Of a DNA stretch of 17,694 nt, positions 7,064-12,983 are shown piece after piece. The stretch spans positions 1-17,694 of the forward strand of contig CAZOJX010000028.1 of assembly GCA_964580255.1 (NCBI GenBank), read 5' to 3'. The DNA comes from HGM12587 sp964580255. GTDB taxonomy: Bacteria; Bacillota; Clostridia; Lachnospirales; Lachnospiraceae. Under the pieces are notes generated by a model, which saw only the letters and a program-made list of their open reading frames with translations, ran no database searches and was not told the origin of the DNA. Made by a program: the position numbers and the translations under genes. Numbering within the stretch: the stretch's first letter is position 1; the number at the start of each line of letters is the position of its first letter.

Positions 7064-9382
7064 ATGTATAGACAATATTTTATAGAGTTGGAAGGAAAAA
7101 TCGATTCGGAGCTTCAACAGCCGGCTTCCTATGTGCGTCGCTCCTTTCAAATAAATAAGGAAATAAAAAATGCGGAGCTTGTCATAAGTGCGCTTGGGAC
7201 TTATGTAGGATACTTAAATGGTGAAAGGCTGGGAGTACAGCAATTAACACCGGGATATACGGATTATAATTATCGCGTACAGTATCAAAGTTATGATGTG
7301 ACAAAGAGGCTGATCCAAGGCGAAAATGTTATTGGCGCCATTGTAGGAGATGGCTGGTACCGGGGCTGCATTGACATAGGAAGTGTCAGAAACTGCTATG
7401 GGACGAAAACAAAGCTGTTATGTTATCTGACAATTGAATATGAGGACGGAACAGAAGAAGCAATTTTTACCGACGAAAATTGGCATATCTCTCAGGAAGG
7501 TGCGTTAAGGGAGAATAATTTAAAAACAATTGAGCGCTATGATGCGACAAAAGAATTTGAGGGTTGGACCAGACCGGGATTTATAGAAAAAGAAAGTCAG
7601 TGGCATGGGGCATTTAAAGCTCCATATGAAGGTGAAGTGATTTCACAACAAGGGGAGTTGATTCTTGAACAGGAGCATTTCAAACCTACAGTGCTTCATA
7701 CTCCGGATGGAAATTGTGTATTGGATATGGGACAAAATTTTGCCGGTTACGTTCGATTTACAGTTACTGGTGAAGCAGGAACAAAAGTTACACTGACTAT
7801 GGGAGAAGTTCTTGATGAAAATGGTAATTTTACCATGAAAAATCTTGCGGCTGAAGGGGCCAGTCTGATCAGCGGTGAAGTAGGACAGAAACTGGAATAT
7901 ACATTAAAAGCTGGAACACAGACTTTCCAGCCGTTGTTTTTAAATAGTGGATTCCGCTATGTATTGCTGGAAAACTGGCCGGAAAAAGTGATCGCAGAAA
8001 ACTTTGAGGGAATCGCAGTATATTCTGATATTCCGATGAAAGGAGATTTTCACTGTTCTAATGAGCTGATCAATCAGTTGGTAAAAAATGTACGTTGGAG
8101 TCAGAAAAGTAATTTTGTAGATATTCCGGGAGACTGTCCGACAAGAGAGCGCAGTGGTTGGACAGCAGATATTTCTGTTTTTGCTGAAACGGCATGCTAT
8201 TTGAGTGATCCTAGAAAGTTTTTAAAAAAATGGCTGCAGGATTATAAATACGAACAGTCTGAAGACGGAAATCTTCCTTTTGTAGTTCCGTCAGCCGGAA
8301 AAACACAGAGACAACGAGGGTGTCTTGGCTGGTCCAATGCCATTGCCAATATATCAATGACATTATATCGTTTTTATGGAGAGAAAGAAGATCTTGCAGA
8401 TGTCTATGATTGTGTGAAACGATTTGTCGACTTTAATATCGAGCGAGCAAAAGAACGTAATCCATTTTTCTTTTATAAGTTTGGAAAACATAGGAAATAT
8501 ATTGTAGAAACCGGGTTTCATTACGGAGAATGGCTGGAACCGGGAACAGCAATGTACAAAGATTATATCAAAGATTTATTTTTCCCGGATACCGAAGTGA
8601 CAACGGCATGGTTCTTTACTACGACGATGCAGTTGTCGACCATGGCAAAAATTTTAGGAAAAGCTGAAGACGAGAAAAAATATGAGGAACTCGGAAAAGA
8701 GATTTATGAAGCTTATCATAAAGAGTTTTTAAAAGATGGACGGGTTCATTCCGATCGTCATTGCAGATATGTAAGACCGATTGCACATGATTTGGTTAAT
8801 GGTAAACAGAAAGATAAAATTGCTGCAAAATTAAATGAACTTTGCAGGGAAAATGATTACAAAATCGGCACAGGATTTCTGACCACCTGGCAGGTGCTTA
8901 AAGTGCTTACAGAATGCGGGTATGCAGATACAGCATATAAAATGTTGGAAAATACTAAGCAGCCGGGCTGGCTTTATGCAGTAACGAAAGATGCAACTAC
9001 TACGTGGGAAAATTGGTATGGTATTGATGAAAATAATGTGCCGGTGGATTCGCATAATCATTTTGCGCCGGGAGCAGTAGTAGCATGGCTGTTTACACAC
9101 TGTGCAGGAATTCAGGCGGCAGAACCTGGCTTTAAAAAAATTAGAATCACTCCATTTCCGGGTGGCAGTTTTACAGATGTATCCTGCAGCTACGAAAGTA
9201 TACAAGGAAAAATCAGTGTGGATTGGAAGATTGACGAAGGTAGATTCTTATTAAATGTAACGACACCGGAGGGAATCCCAACAGAAATTGTGATGCCAAA
9301 CGGTAAAGTGTTTGAGGTTATAGGCGGAACGCACAAATTAGAATGTCCGTATTGCAGGGAAGGTAAAGAGAGGGAATCTTAG
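7064..9382 (+). CDS. GH78 alpha-L-rhamnosidase, complete
   Basis: The 772-residue protein shows the full GH78 order: N-terminal carbohydrate-binding-like sandwich with SALGTYVGYLNGERLG (42-57) and VGDGWYRG (94-101), a second sandwich with DMGQNFAGYVRF (221-232), the (alpha/alpha)6 catalytic barrel with GDCPTRERSGWTAD (356-369) and TTTWENW (645-651) followed by SHNHFAPGAV (663-672), and a C-terminal beta domain. Asp357, Glu362, Asp369 and Glu649 have the spacing of the four acidic residues known from Bacillus RhaB, so an active inverting alpha-L-rhamnosidase is expected. No signal peptide: it would act on imported rhamnosides. It starts 8 bases after the esterase gene, whose stop overlaps its Shine-Dalgarno. 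Last gene of the operon; its stop is directly followed by a repeat-bounded segment, and no clear terminator was found behind it. Confidence 0.95.
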   Translation: MYRQYFIELEGKIDSELQQPASYVRRSFQINKEIKNAELVISALGTYVGYLNGERLGVQQLTPGYTDYNYRVQYQSYDVTKRLIQGENVIGAIVGDGWYRGCIDIGSVRNCYGTKTKLLCYLTIEYEDGTEEAIFTDENWHISQEGALRENNLKTIERYDATKEFEGWTRPGFIEKESQWHGAFKAPYEGEVISQQGELILEQEHFKPTVLHTPDGNCVLDMGQNFAGYVRFTVTGEAGTKVTLTMGEVLDENGNFTMKNLAAEGASLISGEVGQKLEYTLKAGTQTFQPLFLNSGFRYVLLENWPEKVIAENFEGIAVYSDIPMKGDFHCSNELINQLVKNVRWSQKSNFVDIPGDCPTRERSGWTADISVFAETACYLSDPRKFLKKWLQDYKYEQSEDGNLPFVVPSAGKTQRQRGCLGWSNAIANISMTLYRFYGEKEDLADVYDCVKRFVDFNIERAKERNPFFFYKFGKHRKYIVETGFHYGEWLEPGTAMYKDYIKDLFFPDTEVTTAWFFTTTMQLSTMAKILGKAEDEKKYEELGKEIYEAYHKEFLKDGRVHSDRHCRYVRPIAHDLVNGKQKDKIAAKLNELCRENDYKIGTGFLTTWQVLKVLTECGYADTAYKMLENTKQPGWLYAVTKDATTTWENWYGIDENNVPVDSHNHFAPGAVVAWLFTHCAGIQAAEPGFKKIRITPFPGGSFTDVSCSYESIQGKISVDWKIDEGRFLLNVTTPEGIPTEIVMPNGKVFEVIGGTHKLECPYCREGKERES

Positions 9383-9384
9383 GC

Positions 9385-9530
9385 TAGCGTAAAGTTTTCG
9401 TCCTAAAATGAAAATATCCCTATATGGATTGCAAAAAGTCTCAAAACAGAATACAGTATAAGCAGAACAAGAGCTGTGACACATCGAAGGTGGATTCTGC
9501 CTATTTCTTTCCGACAGTAAATTTACGCTA
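9385..9530. repeat. Segment bounded by 9-bp inverted repeats, possible insertion remnant
   Basis: TAGCGTAAA (9385-9393) and TTTACGCTA (9522-9530) are exact reverse complements about 146 bases apart, and further inward matches (TT, GTC, AAA in register) suggest imperfect longer ends. ATCTT occurs just outside or at both ends (9376-9380 and 9530-9534), a weak hint of target duplication. The segment sits between the GH78 stop and the truncated AlkD-like reading frame, where the missing N-terminal half should be. No transposase can be read in it. It could be a MITE-like element, the scar of an insertion sequence, or chance. Confidence 0.35.
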
Positions 9531-9975
9531 TCTTTGCATTTATTGAAGAAAATTTTGATAAACTGCAGGACTGGTGGCATGTGGATCAGCTTTCTCAGTT
9601 TGTAGATAAATATCTGACCTTTGAGCTTGCCTATGAAAAAGCAAAAAATATATATAAAGTGAGATGACATTTACCAGACGCTGGGGCTATGTACTGTTTA
9701 TGCCTTCCTTGGTAAAGGAAAGTGCTGCGGCAGAGACTCTTTTTCTGTTATTTCAGAATGATGACGAGTATTATGTCCAAATGGCAGAGGCATGGCTGTT
9801 GTCTTATCTGGCGATTTATGCGCCCGAAAAGACCTGGAACTATTTGGCGAACTGTTCTTTGGATTATAAAATTGTGGGAAAAGCAATTCAAAAAATATGC
9901 GATTCCTATCGGGTTAGTGATGAAGTAAAAATAAAATTTAAGGAAATCCGTAAACTTTATGCCAAAAGGAAATAA
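9521..9975 (+). pseudogene. AlkD-type DNA alkylation repair glycosylase, truncated and frameshifted
   Basis: Frame one (from about 9521 after a TAA) reads IEENFDKLQDWWHVDQLSQF and on to AYEKAKNIYK; after a one-base deficit near 9652-9660 the frame resumes as SEMTFTRRWGYVLFMPSL (ATG at 9664 is internal, not a start) through AEAWLLSYLAIYAPEKTW to the stop at 9975. This is the C-terminal part of an AlkD/PF08713 HEAT-repeat DNA glycosylase, which removes alkylated bases such as 3-methyladenine. The Trp and Asp of DWWHVD and the Trp of AEAW match the positions of the AlkD active-site Trp, Asp and Trp with the expected spacing. About the first 85 residues of a usual ~230-residue member are absent. 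The frameshift lies in an AT-repeat and A-run, a slippage-prone spot. Non-functional remnant; the family call is from pattern recognition. Confidence 0.75.
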
Positions 9976-10055
9976 AAGCCGAGGTGGCTTGCAGGAAAAT
10001 AGAGTCATTATCTAAAACGTACCGGGTAAGACGATTGAAAGAGGGAGGATAGCTA

Positions 10056-10220
10056 ATGTTGTATATTGAAATAATGACGATCCTGGCAGCATTGCTAACT
10101 ATATTTTTTAGCTACGACGAATACAAACATGGGAAAATGAAGTCCAAAAATTTCAAAAACGTGTGTGTGTGTGAAAGTATTGCATTGATCGGAATGCTGT
10201 ATTTATCATTTACACTATAA
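10056..10220 (+). CDS. Small hypothetical membrane protein, 54 residues
   Basis: ATG at 10056 follows a good Shine-Dalgarno GAGGGAGGA (10041-10049). The product starts MLYIEIMTILAALLTIFF (a first membrane helix, about residues 2-19), continues with a charged, Lys-rich stretch (20-37) and ends in a second hydrophobic helix (about 41-53, IALIGMLYLSFTL). The short middle is coded across a GT dinucleotide tract (10161-10173, residues V-C-V-C). I do not recognise the family. It is flanked by two pseudogenes, so it may itself be a decaying fragment or a recently acquired small gene; the strong ribosome binding site and clean two-helix pattern argue that it is translated. Small two-helix membrane proteins include toxins, stress peptides and transporter partners, none of which can be chosen here. 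Confidence 0.5.
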   Translation: MLYIEIMTILAALLTIFFSYDEYKHGKMKSKNFKNVCVCESIALIGMLYLSFTL

Positions 10221-10270
10221 AGAATCTTTTGCGGAAATTATGAAAAATACAAGAGAGAGGTAACACTTAA

Positions 10271-10772
10271 ATGAAAAGATACCGGTTATCTTATGATGAA
10301 TGGAAATGTAAAAACAAAAAAGCATCTGGGAAGACAAGTAAATACGGATTTATTCAAAGGCTATGTTAGTGTTTTGGAGATAGAGAAAGTAAATGAGAAA
10401 CAAGTATGGAAATTTAACGGCGAAGATCTTGTGATATGTGATGAGGGATTCAAGTGGCTGTCGATCTTGCCCTAGGACGATTTTTATTGTATAACAGCAA
10501 TGATGAATGAAAACGAAGAAATTCTACTGTGGTACATAGACATGATTGCAGATCAGGGAGCTGATCCTGATGGTGTTCCGTATTTTGATGATCTGTATTT
10601 GGATCTTATTGTATATCCTGACGGAACAATCAAAGAAGATGATATGGACGAATTAGCAGAAACATTGGCACAAAAAGAGATTTCGGAAGAACAGTATCCG
10701 CTTTTATTTGCTTTTGATTTATTCTTTGGGATTGGACATATTGCAGGTATAAAAACAGCAGCAGACCATTAG
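10271..10772 (+). pseudogene. DUF402 family protein, broken by a frameshift and an in-frame TAG
   Basis: ATG at 10271 has a proper Shine-Dalgarno (GAGAGAGG, 10252-10259) and starts MKRYRLSYDEWKC, the usual start of clostridial DUF402 (PF04167) proteins. One extra base in the A-runs at 10310-10321 throws it out of frame (it would stop after 32 residues). The true frame resumes as KKHLGRQ and runs through GYVSVLEIEKV and FKWLSILP to a TAG at 10473-10475, then continues in the same frame as DDFYCITAMMNENEEILLWY, YFDDLYLDLIVYPDGTIKED (a DUF402 hallmark) to 10772. Restored length is about 167 residues, normal for the family. DUF402 proteins are often annotated as nucleoside di/triphosphate-directed phosphatases or RNA-associated; no function is assigned here. 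Two lesions of different kinds argue against simple sequencing error. It ends inside the hairpin of a terminator. Confidence 0.8.
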
Positions 10773-10793
10773 TGATCTGCTGCTGAATTTTTA
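10751..10793. terminator. Two-way intrinsic terminator
   Basis: CAGCAGCAGA (10756-10765) pairs perfectly with TCTGCTGCTG (10776-10785) around a 10-base loop. An A-run (10751-10755) on the left and a T-run (10788-10792) on the right let it act for the DUF402 transcript and for the convergent ridA transcript. The stem overlaps the last codons of the DUF402 reading frame. Confidence 0.85.
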
Positions 10794-11159
10794 TCTCACT
10801 GCAATGGCTTCAATCTCGCAGAGCACTCCCTTTGGGAGATCCTTCACTGCGACACAGCTTCTTGCCGGTTTTGAGGTGAAGTATTTGGCGTAAACTTCAT
10901 TGAATGCTGCGAAATCAGCGATTTCTGCCAGGAAACAGGTGGTTTTAAAAACGCGGTCAAATCCGCTGCCTGCAGCTTCTAAGATTGCACCGACATTTTT
11001 ACAGCTCTGCTCTGTCTGTGCAGCGATGCCTTCCGGAATCTCTCCGGTTGCCGGATTTACAGGAATCTGTCCGGAAGTATAAATGATCCCGTTTACTTCA
11101 TAGCCTTGGGAATATGGTCCGATAGCGCCTGGGGCGTTTGATGTTGCGATTGTGTTCAT
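10791..11159 (-). CDS. ridA: RidA family enamine/imine deaminase
   Basis: The 122-residue protein is a full-length YjgF/YER057c/UK114 member: NAPGAIGPYSQGYEVNG at the N-terminus, YTSGQIPVNPATGEIP, then ARSCVAVKDLPKGVLCEIEA near the end. Arg100 and Glu115 match the carboxylate-binding Arg and catalytic Glu of E. coli RidA (Arg105, Glu120), so it should hydrolyse reactive 2-aminoacrylate and related enamines made by PLP enzymes, releasing ammonia and a keto acid. It works as a soluble trimer. The start at 11159 was chosen because GGAGG lies at ideal distance and the family starts here; an upstream in-frame ATG at 11180 would add seven residues that overlap the ribosome binding site. Single-gene unit with its own strong promoter. 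Confidence 0.95.
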   Translation of the reverse strand: MNTIATSNAPGAIGPYSQGYEVNGIIYTSGQIPVNPATGEIPEGIAAQTEQSCKNVGAILEAAGSGFDRVFKTTCFLAEIADFAAFNEVYAKYFTSKPARSCVAVKDLPKGVLCEIEAIAVR

Positions 11160-11197
11160 TTCATAGTCCTCCACTGTCATGCAATCAATTTCCCTAC

Positions 11198-11226
11198 ATT
11201 ATACGCCAGATTTAAAGGTTGTACAA
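11198..11226 (-). promoter_or_regulatory. Promoter of ridA
   Basis: On the minus strand: TTGTAC (11221-11226), 17-base spacer, perfect TATAAT (11198-11203), about 40 bases before the start codon. Its -35 box is part of the palindrome TTGTACAA at 11219-11226. Confidence 0.8.
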
Positions 11227-11247
11227 GTGATTTAATTGTGCTAAAGT
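11219..11247 (+). promoter_or_regulatory. Probable promoter of the MATE gene
   Basis: On the plus strand: TTGTAC (11219-11224), 17-base spacer, TAAAGT (11242-11247). The -10 box is a moderate match. The -35 box uses the other arm of the same TTGTACAA palindrome as the divergent ridA promoter. Confidence 0.45.
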
Positions 11248-11287
11248 GGTAAAAGATTTAAATTACAATGTGAGGAAGAAGAACACT

Positions 11288-12646
11288 ATGAATGAAGAAG
11301 CAATGTCGATGACAGAGGGGACCGTATGGAAAAAACTGGTTTGGTTTGCCATTCCCCTTCTTTTGGGAAATCTGTTTCAGCAGTTATATAATGCAGTGGA
11401 TTCGCTGGTTGTCGGGAATTTTTGCGGAAATGAAGCACTGGCGGCGGTCAGCTCCTCCGGAAGCCTTCAGCATCTGCTGATTGGTTTTTTTCAGGGAGTG
11501 TTTGTCGGCGCAAGCGTGATCATTTCCCGTTGTTTTGGTGCTAAAGATAAAAAGGGCGTGGACGAAGCGATTCATACGACGATCGTGTTTGCGTTTGCCA
11601 TGGGGATTGTACTGACGATCCTGGGCGTGACATTTACACCGACGATCCTTCGATGGATCGGAACACCGGAAAATGTAATGCCGAATTCCATTACCTATTT
11701 TCGGATTTATTGTATGGGGCTTTTAGGAATGGTATTGTATAATACCACCAATGGGATCTTCAATGCCTTGGGAGACAGCAGACATCCGCTGTATTATTTG
11801 ATCATTTCTTCAGTGACCAATGCTGTCTTAGATGTTCTTTTTGTAGGAAAATTTGGTATGGGAGTTGCCGGGGCAGCACTTGCTACGACCATCGGGCAGT
11901 TTTTAAGCGGTATTCTGGGGCTGATACATTTGATGAGCGGAAGATTTGTAGTTCAGATTCGTCTGTCAAAGCTGCGTGCAAATTTCAGAATCTTAAAACA
12001 GGTATTTATGCTGGGGCTTCCAAGCGGTGTGCAGAACAGTGTAAATGCCATTGCAAATCTGGTTGTACAGGCAAATATCAATGCCTTCGGGGATCTTGCC
12101 ATGGGCGGCTGCGGAAGCTATGCAAAGATTGAGGGCTTTGTATTTATCCCGATCATGAGTATGTCCCTTACATTGACCACTTTTGTCGGACAGAATATGG
12201 GTGCTGACAGACCGGATCGTGTGAAAAAGGGAATCCGGCAGGGAATGTGGATCTCTGTGGCTATGGCGGAAATTTTCGGTGTATTTTTATTCATTTTTGC
12301 ACCGCAGCTGGGAGGGCTTTTCAGTAAGGATCCGGCAGTGGTGGCTTACGGAGTGCAGCAGGCAAGGATTGAATCCCTGTTTTATTTCCTGTTAGCGATC
12401 ACCCATACTTGTGCGGGAACCCTGCGTGGTGCAGGAAAAACCATGATTCCGATGGCTGTAACACTGGGCGCATGGTGCGTGCTCAGAATTACCTACATTG
12501 AAAGTCTGGTGCGGCTCATTCCGGATATCCGGGTAGTATTTAGTGCCTATCCGGTGACCTGGGCAGTCAGTGCATCGATTCTTGTTTGGTTTGTTCTTCA
12601 TCAGGATTGGGAAAAACATTCAAAAAATCTGAATAAAAATGCATAA
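11288..12646 (+). CDS. MATE family multidrug/organic cation exporter
   Basis: A 452-residue integral membrane protein with about 12 hydrophobic segments and the MATE pattern: WKKLVWFAIPLLLGNLFQQL (15-34), YNAVDSLVVGNFCGNEALAAV directly after it, and a repeat of the same fold in the second half (LKQVFMLGLPSGVQNSVNAI and NAFGDLAMGGCGSYAKIEGF). MATE proteins expel drugs, dyes and metabolites in exchange for Na+ or H+. The ATG at 11288 is preferred over the GTG at 11246 because AGGAAGAA precedes it and family members start with a short polar tail. It is divergent from ridA and stands alone. The substrate cannot be told. No strong terminator follows; a weak GCAA/TTGC hairpin before a T-run overlaps the next promoter. 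Confidence 0.94.
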   Translation: MNEEAMSMTEGTVWKKLVWFAIPLLLGNLFQQLYNAVDSLVVGNFCGNEALAAVSSSGSLQHLLIGFFQGVFVGASVIISRCFGAKDKKGVDEAIHTTIVFAFAMGIVLTILGVTFTPTILRWIGTPENVMPNSITYFRIYCMGLLGMVLYNTTNGIFNALGDSRHPLYYLIISSVTNAVLDVLFVGKFGMGVAGAALATTIGQFLSGILGLIHLMSGRFVVQIRLSKLRANFRILKQVFMLGLPSGVQNSVNAIANLVVQANINAFGDLAMGGCGSYAKIEGFVFIPIMSMSLTLTTFVGQNMGADRPDRVKKGIRQGMWISVAMAEIFGVFLFIFAPQLGGLFSKDPAVVAYGVQQARIESLFYFLLAITHTCAGTLRGAGKTMIPMAVTLGAWCVLRITYIESLVRLIPDIRVVFSAYPVTWAVSASILVWFVLHQDWEKHSKNLNKNA

Positions 12647-12661
12647 AATGCAAAAATACTA

Positions 12662-12689
12662 TTGCTTTTTTAAATTTCGGTGTTACAAT
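12662..12689 (+). promoter_or_regulatory. Promoter of the lysine riboswitch-NhaC unit
   Basis: TTGCTT (12662-12667), 16-base spacer, TACAAT (12684-12689). Transcription would start near 12696, just upstream of the riboswitch aptamer, which makes a leader of about 290 bases before the start codon. Confidence 0.6.
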
Positions 12690-12713
12690 GTAATGCGTAT
12701 ATAAAATTTAAAT

Positions 12714-12880
12714 GACCAGGTAGAGGTGCGAGATTCAAAAGTATCTGGAAATGAAGATGTGTGGGGCACATGTTTTCAGAGAAAGGGGAGATCGCCGAAG
12801 GAAGAAGAAACCCAAAGCTTCTTTCTGGGACGATGCAGAAGATGCAGCGTACTGTCACTTTTAGTGGAGCGCTATCGGCA
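12714..12880 (+). promoter_or_regulatory. Lysine riboswitch (L box) aptamer
   Basis: The conserved L-box elements occur in order: GGTAGAGGTGCGAG (12719-12732) with AAAAGTAT behind it, AAGGGGAGATCGCCGAAG (12783-12800), CTGGGA (12825-12830), CTGTCACTTTTAG (12852-12864) and TGGAGCGCTATC (12865-12876). The closing P1 helix is GGTAG (12719-12723) with CTATC (12872-12876). The layout matches the Bacillus lysC leader closely. Lysine binding stabilises P1 and lets the downstream terminator form, so the gene behind it is off when lysine is plentiful. An alternative pairing of TATCGGCA (12873-12880) with TGCC (12897-12900) and GATA (12904-12907) would use both the P1 3' strand and the terminator 5' strand, acting as antiterminator when lysine is low. 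The motif call is strong; the antiterminator is inferred by hand. Confidence 0.95.
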
Positions 12881-12897
12881 AACAAAGATATGAAACT

Positions 12898-12930
12898 GCC
12901 ATGGATACTCTGCGTGTTCATGGCTTTTTT
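12898..12930 (+). terminator. Riboswitch-controlled intrinsic terminator
   Basis: GCCATGGATAC (12898-12908) pairs with GTGTTCATGGC (12914-12924), 11 pairs with two G-U, loop TCTGC, followed by six T (12925-12930). It lies between the L-box aptamer and the NhaC-family start, where the off-state terminator is expected. Confidence 0.9.
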
Positions 12931-12983
12931 GCTGTATATATACAAAAGTCGGTGACTTGGTCAAAAGAGAGAGAGGAAATCAT

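Noticed and set aside
9338..9670. 110-codon minus-strand open frame across the GH78 end and AlkD remnant
   Set aside because: It overlaps clear plus-strand coding remnants in another frame, has no family resemblance and no ribosome binding site.
9664..9975. A complete 103-residue protein starting at ATG 9664
   Set aside because: The preceding bases in another frame continue the same AlkD-like domain, and no ribosome binding site precedes this ATG, so it is the tail of a frameshifted gene.
9968..9993. AAGCC/GGCTT hairpin after the AlkD remnant as a terminator
   Set aside because: Five pairs only and no T-run behind it.
10500..10772. Independent 90-residue gene starting at ATG 10500
   Set aside because: It is the same frame and same DUF402 domain as the part before TAG 10473; no Shine-Dalgarno precedes it.
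12640..12671. Possible MATE terminator: GCAA/TTGC hairpin before a T-run
   Set aside because: Only four pairs with an A/T-rich loop, and the T-run overlaps the -35 box of the next promoter. Too weak to call.
12761..12955. 64-codon plus-strand open frame in the NhaC leader
   Set aside because: It lies wholly over the lysine riboswitch and its terminator; the base pattern is explained by conserved RNA structure, and no ribosome binding site stands before it.
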